From assembly GCF_003751085.1 (NCBI RefSeq), contig NZ_RJJY01000002.1, forward strand, positions 744,001 through 808,000: a stretch of DNA of 64,000 nt, in the 5' to 3' direction. Source of the DNA: Micromonospora sp. Llam0 (lineage in GTDB: Bacteria > Actinomycetota > Actinomycetes > Mycobacteriales > Micromonosporaceae). A model generated the notes under the pieces. It worked only from the letters and a program-made list of their open reading frames with translations, was not told the DNA's origin and did not search any database. The position numbers were made by a program, and so were the translations under genes. Of the stretch, positions 44,831 through 52,574 are shown piece by piece; the first letter of the stretch is position 1, and every line of letters begins with the position of its first letter.

Positions 44831-46474
44831 TCACTGCCACCCGGCGGTGTCCGCATCGACCTCGATGACGGTGGGCCGGTCCGCTGTGAGTGCGAGACGC
44901 GTCGCGTCGACGAGTTCGTCGATACCGGTGACCCGGACGCCGTGCGCACCGAACGCGCGGCCGAGGAGTACGAAATCGGGTGTCACCAGGTCCACCCCGA
45001 CCGGGGCGATGCCGGCCGTGAGCATGCCGTCCCGGATCTCTGCGAAGCCGTGGTTGTTCACCACGACGATCGGCAGGGCGAGCCCCTGTTCGACGGCCGT
45101 CGCGAGTTCGGCGACGGAGAACATGAACGCGCCGTCGCCGACGAGCACGACCACGGGTGCCGACGGTCGTCCCAGCTTGGCGCCGATACCGGCGGGAAGC
45201 CCGTAGCCGAGGGTGGCGTAGATCGTCGGATAGAGCAGCCGCATCGGCGCCCGCGCGGTCCAGTGATGGGCGGTGCCGTAGTAGGTCACCTGTGAGCTGT
45301 CGCCAGCGACGATGGTGGTGGCCGGCAGGGCGGCGCTGAGCGCCTGGTTGAGGTGGGCCCACGGCCCGGCGTCCCGGGCGGCCGCTGCCGCCGATGCGAC
45401 GCGTGCGTGGCCGGCCCGCTCCGATGCCGCGCGTCGGGTCGCCGCGCTCACCGCCCCGGGACGCTCGCTCGCGATCCGCTCGGCCAGGGCGTGCAGCGCC
45501 GCGCTGGCGTCGGCGTGCAACGCGAGCGCCGGTACGAGGTTCCTCGTCAGCGAACCGGGGTCGATGTCGATCCTGATGACAGCACCCGGCAGCTCGGGCC
45601 GCCACCCCCACAGCTCCGCGTCGGACAGTCCGCTGCCCACGAGCAGGACCGTGTCGGCGGCGGTGAGCAGTTCCTGCGCGGGCGCGAGCCGCACCGACGC
45701 ACCGACCGACAGCGGGTGCGTCTCGTCGAGGACGCCCTTGCCGGTGACGGTGGTGACGACGGGAGCGGCCAGCAGTTCGGCCAGGCGGCGCACCTCGCGC
45801 GCGGCGCCGGTGGCTCCGCGTCCGACGAGCAGAGCCGGCTGTTCCGCTGAGACCAGCAGCTCGATGGCGCGGTCCAGGTCGTCGGACGAGGCGGCCGGCA
45901 CCGGCGGGGGCGACGGCGACGGCGGATGCCGGCCGTCCCAGGCAGCGTCGAGGACGTCGAGCGGCACCTCCAGGAACACCGGTCGCTGCCGGGCGGTCCG
46001 CCAGTGGGCGAAGGTTTCGTGGATCACGGTCGCGGCCTGCGCCGCGCTGTCCACCCGTACGCTGCGTTCGGCCACGCCTGCCATGTGACCACGCTGGTCA
46101 CGCATCTCGTGCAGGCTGCCGATGTCGGCACCTTCCAGCCCGCGCGGCGGTCCCGGTGCGACGACGAGCAACGGGATCGAGTCGGCGTGGGCGGTGCCGA
46201 CGGCCGAGGCGATGTTGTTGACCGCCGGACCGCTGGTGACGAGACAGACGCCGGGACGCCCGGTGGCACGGGCATAGCCGTCGGCGGCGTAGCCGGCGCC
46301 CTGCTCGTGGCGGGTCGTGACGTGGCGGATCGAGGTGTCCGCCAGGGCCCGGTAGAGCTCCAGGTTGTGGGTGCCGGGGATGCCGAAGACGACCTCCACG
46401 CCCTCGGCCACCAGGGCGGAGACCACGGCGGAGCCGCCGTTGCCGGATCGGCCCGCGTCGGCGGCGTACGTCAT
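44831..46474 (-). CDS. ThDP-dependent enzyme, acetolactate-synthase-like; resembles 2-ketoarginine decarboxylase (AruI)
   Basis: The 547-residue protein has the three-domain ThDP fold. The N-terminal pyrimidine-binding domain has VVFGIPGTHNLELYRAL and the cofactor-activating Glu in TTRHEQGAGYAADGYARATG. The central domain follows about residue 200, and the C-terminal domain has the GDG...NN diphosphate motif (GDGAFMFSVAEL through VVVNN). The PGTHNLELYRAL and RHEQGAG stretches recall Pseudomonas AruI, which decarboxylates 5-guanidino-2-oxopentanoate; acetolactate synthase or a benzoylformate-type decarboxylase are alternatives. It faces the dehydrogenase genes tail to tail, and no GntR operator was seen before it. 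Confidence 0.85.
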   Translation of the reverse strand: MTYAADAGRSGNGGSAVVSALVAEGVEVVFGIPGTHNLELYRALADTSIRHVTTRHEQGAGYAADGYARATGRPGVCLVTSGPAVNNIASAVGTAHADSIPLLVVAPGPPRGLEGADIGSLHEMRDQRGHMAGVAERSVRVDSAAQAATVIHETFAHWRTARQRPVFLEVPLDVLDAAWDGRHPPSPSPPPVPAASSDDLDRAIELLVSAEQPALLVGRGATGAAREVRRLAELLAAPVVTTVTGKGVLDETHPLSVGASVRLAPAQELLTAADTVLLVGSGLSDAELWGWRPELPGAVIRIDIDPGSLTRNLVPALALHADASAALHALAERIASERPGAVSAATRRAASERAGHARVASAAAAARDAGPWAHLNQALSAALPATTIVAGDSSQVTYYGTAHHWTARAPMRLLYPTIYATLGYGLPAGIGAKLGRPSAPVVVLVGDGAFMFSVAELATAVEQGLALPIVVVNNHGFAEIRDGMLTAGIAPVGVDLVTPDFVLLGRAFGAHGVRVTGIDELVDATRLALTADRPTVIEVDADTAGWQ

Positions 46475-46653
46475 TCCATGCCTCCGCGTCTGGTCATCCT
46501 GCTCTCCCTGTGCCGGCATCCGCCGCAGATACTTCTGCAGCCAGCAGCCAGACGTACTTCTCGCAGCTTGCGGTTGTGTTACGTCCGCACGGAGGGAGGG
46601 CGCAAGCGCGGAATGGTGGGAATGGTGCGTTCGTCCCTGCACGGTTCCCTGGC

Positions 46654-47232
46654 TCACGCCGACGGCGTACCGACCAGGTGTCTCATCGCCGCCAGGGTCT
46701 GGTCGATGGTGGCGGGGAGGTCGGGGTCGCCGTGCTGGTCGAGCCAGCGGGTCACCGCGATCCGGAACGTGGTCACGGCGATCTCGGCCGCCAGCCGGGC
46801 GGTCAGGTCGTCGATGCCGCGATCGCGGAAGCCCTGCTCCATGGCCTGCGACAGCAGCGAGAACTTGCGCAGCTCGCGCTCCTGCAGGGCGGGCTCGGCA
46901 CCGATCACGGCACGTCGGCGGAGCAGGTAGTCGAGGCTGCGGCCCTCGAAGATCGCGGCCGCGGCGGGGCCCAGGCCCGTGGCGATCAACTCCATCGGGC
47001 CGAGCGGCTGCGGGGCCCCGGCCATGAGGCGGGCCACCTGCTCGGGCATCGACTCCTCGCTGGCGAACAGCACCTCCCGCTTGTCGGCGAAGTGCCGGAA
47101 GAACGTACGGGTGGTGAGCCCGGCCCGCGCCGTGATCTGCGGCACGGTGGTCTCGGTGAAGCCCTGCTCGAGGAAGAGATCGAGCGCGGCCTGCTCGAGC
47201 CGTTCCCGCGCCCCCGGCTGCCATCGACCCAT
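46654..47232 (-). CDS. TetR-family transcriptional regulator
   Basis: The 192-residue protein has an N-terminal TetR helix-turn-helix (ALDLFLEQGFTETTVPQITA and AGLTTRTFFRHFADKREVLF) and a helical ligand domain. It diverges from the saccharopine-dehydrogenase-like gene, and two copies of an inverted repeat lie between them, so it very likely represses that gene and itself. ATG 47232 is preferred over 47241 because AGGA lies 8 bases before it. Confidence 0.9.
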   Translation of the reverse strand: MGRWQPGARERLEQAALDLFLEQGFTETTVPQITARAGLTTRTFFRHFADKREVLFASEESMPEQVARLMAGAPQPLGPMELIATGLGPAAAAIFEGRSLDYLLRRRAVIGAEPALQERELRKFSLLSQAMEQGFRDRGIDDLTARLAAEIAVTTFRIAVTRWLDQHGDPDLPATIDQTLAAMRHLVGTPSA

Positions 47233-47250
47233 GCCGCACATCCTAGTGAT

Positions 47251-47294
47251 GACACGACGTGTCGTGCCGTGCAATAGTGATGACACGACGTGCC
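47251..47294. promoter_or_regulatory. twin TetR operators between the divergent genes
   Basis: GACACG-A-CGTGTC at 47251-47263 is a perfect palindrome around one base. GACACG-A-CGTGCC at 47282-47294 is the same with one mismatch. The second copy begins 31 bases after the first, three helical turns, and both sit in the longer direct repeat TGATGACACGACGTG. This is the usual layout for a TetR repressor controlling a divergon. Confidence 0.8.
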
Positions 47295-47313
47295 ATGACT
47301 GATGGAGGCGAAC

Positions 47314-48363
47314 ATGGCGGGTGAGATCTGGGTGCTCGGCGCGACCGGCCGGGTCGGCCGGGAGGCGGTGCAGCGCCTGCGGCAGGCAGGCACCGAGGTG
47401 GTGGCGGTTGGCCGCGACCGGGAGCGGCTGACCCGGACGGTTCCGGACACCCGGGCGGTGACCGGCTCACTCGACGAGGTCTGCGCGCGGCTCGCCGCCG
47501 AGTCGCCGGCCGTCGTGATCAACACGGTGGGCCCGTTCGCGGCCACCGCGCCGCAGGTCGCGCGGGCCTGCCCGGCCGGCACCCACTACATCGACGTCGG
47601 CAACGAACTGAGCGCGTTCGAGTCGCTGCACGCCATGCACCGGGAGGCGGCGGCGACCGGTCGCACGCTGGTCTGCGGCGCGGGCTTCGGCGTGCTCGCG
47701 ACCGAGAGCATCCTGCTGCACCTGCTGGCGGGCGAGGAACAACCTTCCCGGGTACGCATCGACGCGCTCGCGTCGGTCGCAGTCGAACCCGGTGCCCTCG
47801 GCGAAGCCCTCGCCGCCACCATCGTGCACGCGTTGCGCGACGGCGGCCGCGAAGTGCGGCAGGGCCGGTTGGTACCCACCCGGGCCGGCGGTGCCGCCGA
47901 GCGGTTGACCACCCCCGACGGCGACGCGGTCACCACCGCCGCCATGGGCAGCGGCGAACTCTTCGCGGCCTGGCAGGCCAGCGGCGCCCCGTCGGTGATC
48001 GGCGCCTCGGCTCTCGCCCCCACCACCCCGGCCGCCCGGGCGGCGACGTCGGCGGTCGGTGGCCTGCTGCGGCTGCCCGGCCTGGCCGGCTTCGCCACCC
48101 GGCGGCTCGCCCGCGTCACGACGACCACGGCCAGGGAGCGGCCACGCCGGTCGTCCTGGGGCCGCGCCCGGGTCGAATGGCCGTCCGGCCGGGTACGCGA
48201 GGGCTGGCTGCGCACCGGCGAAGGCATGACGTTCACGGCCGACGCGGTCGCCGAGGTGGCCCTCCGCCTGGCCAAGGGCGAGGGCCGCCCCGGCGCGTAC
48301 ACCCCGGCCAGGCTCTTCGGCCCCGAGGTGGCACTGGCCGCCGGCGCCGAGTTCGTCGCCTGA
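47314..48363 (+). CDS. saccharopine dehydrogenase-like NAD(P)-binding oxidoreductase
   Basis: The 349-residue protein has an N-terminal Rossmann domain (IWVLGATGRVGREAVQRLRQ) and the saccharopine-reductase-like phrases VVINTVGPFAATAPQVARAC and THYIDVGNELSAFE. It resembles membrane-associated trans-acting enoyl reductases and other uncharacterised members more than true lysine-pathway enzymes. The substrate is unknown. ATG 47314 has GGAGG five bases before it; ATG 47302 is also in frame. It is controlled by the divergent TetR gene, judging by the twin operators. Confidence 0.82.
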   Translation: MAGEIWVLGATGRVGREAVQRLRQAGTEVVAVGRDRERLTRTVPDTRAVTGSLDEVCARLAAESPAVVINTVGPFAATAPQVARACPAGTHYIDVGNELSAFESLHAMHREAAATGRTLVCGAGFGVLATESILLHLLAGEEQPSRVRIDALASVAVEPGALGEALAATIVHALRDGGREVRQGRLVPTRAGGAAERLTTPDGDAVTTAAMGSGELFAAWQASGAPSVIGASALAPTTPAARAATSAVGGLLRLPGLAGFATRRLARVTTTTARERPRRSSWGRARVEWPSGRVREGWLRTGEGMTFTADAVAEVALRLAKGEGRPGAYTPARLFGPEVALAAGAEFVA

Positions 48364-48402
48364 CCCGCTCCTCGGCTACCACGATTGTTCTAAAGTCGAA
48401 CA

Positions 48403-48450
48403 GTGAGCATCGGCGAGCGGGTGGCAGCAGCCCGGGCTGCTGCAGGGTAG
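48403..48450 (+). pseudogene. N-terminal remnant of an XRE-family regulator
   Basis: The 15-codon frame reads [15 protein letters not shown] and then stops. It is the exact opening of many XRE regulators, followed in the DNA by bases that resemble the next helix but are out of frame. An inverted repeat, TGTTC-N7-GAACA (48386-48402), directly precedes it and may be its old operator. It abuts the VapC gene end. Confidence 0.5.
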
Positions 48451-48467
48451 ATGCCCCAGCTCAGTTC

Positions 48468-48902
48468 TTAGGTGCAGTCGTCGGCAGGCTGCCACGGGTT
48501 GATGATCTCGGCACCGGTGGGCGCGAAGTCGGCCACGTTGCGGGTGACGACCGGAACCCCGTACACAAGAGCGGTGGCGGCGATAAGCGAGTCGCGCACA
48601 GGCTGCGGGTCGGGGACGTTGAGCATGGCGCTGCGCCGGGCGACCGCTGTGTCGACCGGGAGAACGCGCTCGGCGAACGCAGGCAGCACCTGTGCTTCCA
48701 GCCAGCGACGCAGGACCGCGCCCTGCGCCGGATCCCGGCGCTCGGCCAGCAGAACCCCGATCTCCAACTCCTGGACGGTGATCGCCGACACAAACAGGCT
48801 GCCGGTCGAGGCGCTGGCCGCCCACGCAACAACGTTCTTGTCCGCTCTGCCGGCCTTGGCCTTCCGCAGTTCGGACACAACGTTCGTATCGAGCAGGAAC
48901 AT
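48468..48902 (-). CDS. VapC-type PIN-domain toxin
   Basis: The 144-residue protein is a PIN-domain ribonuclease with the acidic centre visible as Asp5 in LLDTNVVSEL, Glu in ITVQELEIGV, Asp in PVRDSLIAATAL and Asp in TRNVADFAPTG. It is predicted to cleave RNA when free of its antitoxin. Its ATG shares one base with the stop of the upstream Phd-type antitoxin gene, so the two are translationally coupled. Confidence 0.9.
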   Translation of the reverse strand: MFLLDTNVVSELRKAKAGRADKNVVAWAASASTGSLFVSAITVQELEIGVLLAERRDPAQGAVLRRWLEAQVLPAFAERVLPVDTAVARRSAMLNVPDPQPVRDSLIAATALVYGVPVVTRNVADFAPTGAEIINPWQPADDCT

Positions 48903-49159
48903 CAGCCCAGTTCCGCCGGCCGGGAGAGATCACGCTGCGGCGAAACCTCGAACTCGATGTCCGCTTCGTCCGGAGACAGCCCGATCAGGTCAATGATGTT
49001 CCCTTGACTCCCGGTCAACCGCTGGTAGTCCTCGAACGTCAGGAGCACGTGCGCCGGACGGCCCCGGTCGGTGATGAAGACTGGCCCGCTGCGAGCAGCG
49101 ATCTTCGCCCGACCCGTGTCCTGGTTGAACTCACGACTCGACACCGTAGTAACGGTCAT
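48902..49159 (-). CDS. Phd/YefM-type antitoxin partner of the PIN toxin
   Basis: The 85-residue protein has the Phd/YefM DNA-binding fold (TTVSSREFNQDTGRAKIAAR, VFITDRGRPAHVLLTFEDYQ) and an acidic C-terminal tail (PDEADIEFEVSPQRD) that would wrap the toxin. GGAGGTGG precedes ATG 49159. The imperfect palindrome AGTAGCAATGTTACTA at 49186-49201 upstream is a likely autoregulatory operator. Confidence 0.9.
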   Translation of the reverse strand: MTVTTVSSREFNQDTGRAKIAARSGPVFITDRGRPAHVLLTFEDYQRLTGSQGNIIDLIGLSPDEADIEFEVSPQRDLSRPAELG

Positions 49160-49267
49160 TGCCACCACCTCCCGACGACCAGCAAGTAGCAATGTTACTA
49201 CATTTTGCTCTCGTGGTGGTACCGCCACACGGTGGCTGTCCGTCGATGGAGCAGCGCTTGACGACCT

Positions 49268-49390
49268 GCGGCCCGGTACAAACAGTGGTACCGGGAGAAC
49301 GTCCCGGTCGCGAAGGTCCCGTACGAGAAGTACCTGGTCGACCGCAAGAGCGGGGAGGGTTCATCACGGCCCGTCGGTGGAGCGACGTGA
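49268..49390 (+). pseudogene. C-terminal fragment of a HigB/RelE-type toxin
   Basis: The frame reads AARYKQWYRENVPVAKVPYE, followed by KYLVDRKSGEGSS, the typical C-terminus of actinobacterial HigB-like toxins (WYxxxVPxAxxxYExYL). No N-terminal two-thirds is present upstream: the preceding bases belong to the Phd-VapC promoter region. The gene is therefore decapitated and cannot make a working toxin. Its end overlaps the broken antitoxin gene that follows, as in intact higBA pairs. Confidence 0.65.
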
Positions 49391-49795
49391 AGCTGAGGCG
49401 GTCACCCGGCAGCCATGGCTCGCCAGCAGGGAGGCGCAGGGGCAGCGGGCCGCGATTCGTGACGGGAATCTCAGCCACATCCGGGACACGAGTTGGCCGA
49501 GATGCGTAAGTCCGCCGGGCTCACCAAGGCCGAAGTAGCTGTGGCGCTCGGGGTGAGTCAGGCCAGGATCTCCCAGATCGAGCATGGCCAGGTCGACAGT
49601 CTGGACACGTTGCGCGCGGACACCGAGGCGCTGGGTGCCGAGGTTTCGATCGTAGTGTCCCGTGATCGGCCACAAGCTAAGAACTCATCCGTGGTGGAGG
49701 TCAAGCGCGCGACGCCAGCCCAGCCCGTGTCCGTCGATCGCTACCAGTCGCGCCAGGGGTCGGCCAGCTCGGCACAATCAATGCCCCGGCGATAG
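49363..49795 (+). pseudogene. frameshifted HigA/XRE-type antitoxin
   Basis: Read with two frame changes the stretch spells a full HigA: TARRWSDVK, then EAVTRQPWLASREAQGQRAA with IRDGNLSHIRDT, then LAEMRKSAGLTKAEVAVALG with VSQARISQIEHGQVDSLDTL. One base is missing after 49390 and one at about 49492, and the start codon is ATC (49363) where ATG is expected. A TTG at 49493 could still make the C-terminal HTH part alone. It follows the HigB fragment, so the pair is a dead toxin-antitoxin locus. Confidence 0.65.
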
Positions 49796-49965
49796 GCGAC
49801 CGCAGCCGCCTGCTCCCGCACCTCGCGGCGCCGCTTCCGGTAGGTCGGTTGATCATGCGCCGGAGGGTACCGCCGAGGCCCGACACCCAGCTCGCCCAGC
49901 GGCACGATCGACCAACCGCCATCACCTCCCCATGTGGACTGGACACCACGAGCCGGTGCGATCAT
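49741..49965 (-). CDS. uncertain small basic reading frame
   Basis: The 74-codon frame encodes a basic C-terminal half (QPTYRKRRREVREQAAAVAY then GIDCAELADPWRDW) with the look of real protein, while the N-terminal half is Gly/Trp-rich. It overlaps the end of the higA relic and is divergent from the FitA gene. No family is recognised. It may be a fragment of something larger or chance. Confidence 0.3.
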   Translation of the reverse strand: MIAPARGVQSTWGGDGGWSIVPLGELGVGPRRYPPAHDQPTYRKRRREVREQAAAVAYRRGIDCAELADPWRDW

Positions 49966-50004
49966 TGCTGGCAGACCGCAACGACACAGGATCTGGAGCA
50001 GAAG

Positions 50005-50322
50005 ATGGCAGCCCTACGCATCCGAGGCCTGGATAACTCCGTCCTGGAAATGCTCCGTCTCCGCGCCGCGCGACACGGTCGGTCGATGGAGGCGGAGGCC
50101 CGTGCGATCCTGACTGCGGCTGTCGCCGAGGAGCGGTCCGACACGGATCTCTTCAGCGCGCTCACCGAGCGGTTCGCGCAACTCGGGGGCGCCGAGCTGG
50201 ACATCCGGCCTGGACAGGAATCTGCCCGGCGCGAACGACGTCGCATCCTAGACCAGATGGCGGCCGAGGCCGAGGAGGCCGGGTTCTACGACCTGACCGT
50301 CACACCCAAGCGGACCAGGTGA
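50005..50322 (+). CDS. FitA-type ribbon-helix-helix antitoxin without a visible toxin
   Basis: The 105-residue protein opens with the FitA/Arc-like DNA-binding domain ALRIRGLDNSVLEMLRLRAA, followed by RHGRSMEAEARAILTAAV. It then has an acidic, helical toxin-wrapping tail (LFSALTERFAQLGGAELDIR). GGAG lies 9 bases before ATG 50005. FitA genes normally precede a PIN-domain FitB. Here the next 98 bases contain no toxin and the following gene is a deaminase-like protein, so this is an orphan antitoxin. It could have a distant partner or a regulatory role. Confidence 0.8.
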   Translation: MAALRIRGLDNSVLEMLRLRAARHGRSMEAEARAILTAAVAEERSDTDLFSALTERFAQLGGAELDIRPGQESARRERRRILDQMAAEAEEAGFYDLTVTPKRTR

Positions 50323-50420
50323 TGCGACCTGGTTGACCGCAAACCAACAGCAGAACCGACTTCCGTCGACATCGACGCTAAACTACTCTGGGTAGGCAAT
50401 CGCAGCTCAGGTCAACTACA

Positions 50421-51197
50421 GTGGAACTCGACCGAAGGGTCGCGGATCCAATGAGTGTCGGTGAGGTCGGCACCGTCCTGCAGGCGGTCGCCAAAACGCT
50501 GGAACAGCATCGGCAGCACATCAGTGGTGTCATCGAGGTGCTCAATCGATCACGAGACCAGTTCCGCGCCGCAACAGCCGCCTCCAGCCACCAATTGGTT
50601 GGCGAAACGCTGCGCCGGCAGACCGCAGCAGCCGATCGGCTTCGGGAAGTGGATCAGTTGCTCGCTGCAGCGCTGGCGGGATTGACGGAGTTCGCAGCCG
50701 CGCTCGGGGTAACGCTGACGGGTTCGATCCCTGCGGCCGGGGCAGAACCACCTTTGGCGGCGTCTGCCATACCACCATCCGCGCCAGCGGACGTGGTCCG
50801 CCTGAGCGACCGCCTTGTACCCTGGCGCCAGGGTGAGAACGTCCAGGGCTACGCCTTCGCAGCCGACCGTAGGCAGCTGAACGACGTCCCGTTCATCAGC
50901 GGCCGGATCAAGTCTGCTGGACTCGGGCTACGTCCGGTGCGCGGCGGCGGTTTGCCAGTCACGGTCACCGATCATGTCGAAGGGCACGTGGCGGCGCGGA
51001 TGCGAGCCGAGGACGGACCACGAGACGTCACACTCGTCATCAACAAGCCTCCCTGCGACGACCGGCCGTTCGGCTGTCACCAGCTCCTCCCACACATCAT
51101 CCCTGCCGGCTCACGGCTTACCGTGTACGTAGTCGAGGAGGGTGGGCCCCGTCTGCACAGCACCTACCACGGCACCGGGAAGGCGATCAGAAGATGA
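50421..51197 (+). CDS. probable SCP1.201/DddA-type deaminase toxin
   Basis: The 258-residue protein has a helical N-terminal half (residues 12-98) and a short Pro/Ala linker (about 102-125). The C-terminal domain carries deaminase residues: His185 and Glu187 in TDHVEGHVAARMR, then Cys212 and Cys219 in NKPPCDDRPFGCHQLLP, with RLTVYV after. HxE followed by PC...C is the zinc and catalytic set of the SCP1.201-like deaminases, the family of the double-stranded-DNA cytidine deaminase DddA. The N-terminal half recalls the actinobacterial DUF6244 region. The next gene, overlapping by 4 bases, looks like an Imm1 immunity protein. No signal peptide is seen. Deaminase activity and target are inference. 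Confidence 0.8.
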   Translation: MELDRRVADPMSVGEVGTVLQAVAKTLEQHRQHISGVIEVLNRSRDQFRAATAASSHQLVGETLRRQTAAADRLREVDQLLAAALAGLTEFAAALGVTLTGSIPAAGAEPPLAASAIPPSAPADVVRLSDRLVPWRQGENVQGYAFAADRRQLNDVPFISGRIKSAGLGLRPVRGGGLPVTVTDHVEGHVAARMRAEDGPRDVTLVINKPPCDDRPFGCHQLLPHIIPAGSRLTVYVVEEGGPRLHSTYHGTGKAIRR

Positions 51198-51625
51198 CCT
51201 ACCGCATCATTTGGACAGGCAACAACCGCGTCGTCTCCTCAGTCGCGGAAGTCGACGCAGCACTCGACGAGGCGGCGACGGCTTCGGTTGCGTCCCTCCC
51301 AGTGGTGGTGACGGTCCTACCAGCGGGCAGCGAGCACCTTTCGCCATTCGACGACGACTTTCCTGATTCCCTCGAAGTCGGGATCGGCCACCCAGACCGG
51401 GGGTTCGTGCGCTGGATGGGCGACGGCGGCGGGTACGGATACGAGCCTGGCCTCAGCCCCGGCCCGGACGGGCTCCGTTTCGACTACGGCGGTCAACCAG
51501 TCTTCCCCGAGCCGGACGAACTGCGGGTCACCCCTGTCGCGACCTTGCAGGCGGTACGCGACTTCATCTCGACTGGCACTCGACCAGCCCACTTGCTCTG
51601 GCGAACACCAATGGACGCACATTAG
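51194..51625 (+). CDS. Imm1-like immunity protein
   Basis: The 143-residue soluble acidic protein has Imm1-type landmarks: a beta-rich start YRIIWTGNNRVVSSVAEVDA, the central LEVGIGHPDRGFVRWMGDGG, and an end VATLQAVRDFISTGTRPAHL followed by LW. Imm1 proteins accompany SCP1.201 deaminase toxins in actinobacterial polymorphic toxin loci and are presumed to block the active site. ATGA overlap with the toxin gene ensures co-translation. Confidence 0.8.
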   Translation: MTYRIIWTGNNRVVSSVAEVDAALDEAATASVASLPVVVTVLPAGSEHLSPFDDDFPDSLEVGIGHPDRGFVRWMGDGGGYGYEPGLSPGPDGLRFDYGGQPVFPEPDELRVTPVATLQAVRDFISTGTRPAHLLWRTPMDAH

Positions 51626-51691
51626 CTCCTTTATCGAACACATACACGATCGTTATTGTATGTCGCCTATTATCACCACATAAGGAAAAGC

Positions 51692-52165
51692 ATGAAGCGA
51701 ACGGTAGGGGCAATTTTCGCATCACTGGTCGCCACCATCATCCTAGTAATCGCAGCCCCCAACTCTTCCACACCCAGCGAAGTCTCAGTAAGACTCGAAG
51801 GCGCGATCCCACACACGACAACACCCGGAGAGGGAGGGTTTTGCCTGCTCCGACCCAATCCAGATGGTTGCGTAGACGAGCCGATACGCTCAGTCTCCGT
51901 TCCCCAACATCCGGCTGCCTCGATCGAATTCGAGGCGAATGACAGCGAAACATCCGAGAAGAAGACGCGTACGCTACCCTGGACGCGAACGGGACTAAAG
52001 GTCGATAGCCTTGCCGTAACAGCTAGACTTACCAACCGAGACCCCGGCTCCAGAATTAGTTGCTCAATAATAATGGACGGGAAGACGTTGGTAAAAAATT
52101 CATCGAGAGGGTCGAAAGCGACCGTGCAATGCTTGTGGGAGAAATCTTGGTGGAATATCGGCTAG
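51692..52165 (+). CDS. MmpS-like membrane-anchored protein
   Basis: The 157-residue protein has an N-terminal membrane anchor or signal segment (GAIFASLVATIILVIAAP) and a beta-rich outer domain. The domain end, TLPWTRTGLKVDSLAVTARL with SCSIIMDGKTLV and ATVQC, matches the MmpS transport-accessory fold: a LPW start, then Cys in ISC-I-DG and Cys near the end. No MmpL partner is nearby. Base composition here is clearly richer in A and T than in the neighbours, with rare codons such as ATA and AGA, suggesting recent acquisition. AAGGA precedes ATG 51692. Confidence 0.65.
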   Translation: MKRTVGAIFASLVATIILVIAAPNSSTPSEVSVRLEGAIPHTTTPGEGGFCLLRPNPDGCVDEPIRSVSVPQHPAASIEFEANDSETSEKKTRTLPWTRTGLKVDSLAVTARLTNRDPGSRISCSIIMDGKTLVKNSSRGSKATVQCLWEKSWWNIG

Positions 52166-52379
52166 CCTACTTCAGCAACGGCCGGCACACCGCTCTTCTG
52201 AAGCAAACTTCGACAGTCGCCAGAAATTCACCCAGGCCGCCCATCGCTTGAACGAAAACTGGACAGTTTAAAACATCCCGCTTCCCCATACATAGATTTG
52301 CCCGCCGGCAACGGCAGGAAAATCTATGTTGCCACCATCCTCAATGGTGCTACTGAAGCGCTCGATTATCCGCCTCGGA

Positions 52380-52574
52380 TCAGTGGGTGGTGGCGAGGTG
52401 GGTGACGAAGGTGGACCAAGCGGTGGGGGCGAAGGTGAGCACCGGACCGGCCTGGTCCTTGCTGTCGCGTACCAGCACCGCGCCGGGCAGGCTGTCGGCA
52501 ACCTCGACACACGCACCACCGGCACCGTTGGACCGGGTCGATTTGCGGAAACGAGGGGTGCCGGTCAGCTCCAT
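52380..52574 (-). CDS. DUF397 domain protein
   Basis: The 64-residue protein is a typical DUF397 member: FRKSTRSNGAGGACVEVADS, VLVRDSKDQAGPVLTF and WSTFVTHL. DUF397 genes almost always follow an XRE/DUF5753 gene in Streptomyces and Micromonospora, where such pairs act in developmental or toxin-antitoxin-like control. Here it overlaps the end of such a gene by 10 bases. Its role is unknown, and its regulator partner appears frameshifted. Confidence 0.88.
   Translation of the reverse strand: MELTGTPRFRKSTRSNGAGGACVEVADSLPGAVLVRDSKDQAGPVLTFAPTAWSTFVTHLATTH

Noticed and set aside
28410..46474. Secondary-metabolite gene cluster
   Set aside because: There is no PKS, NRPS, terpene or RiPP core; exporters alone do not justify the call, and the enzymes fit small-molecule catabolism better.
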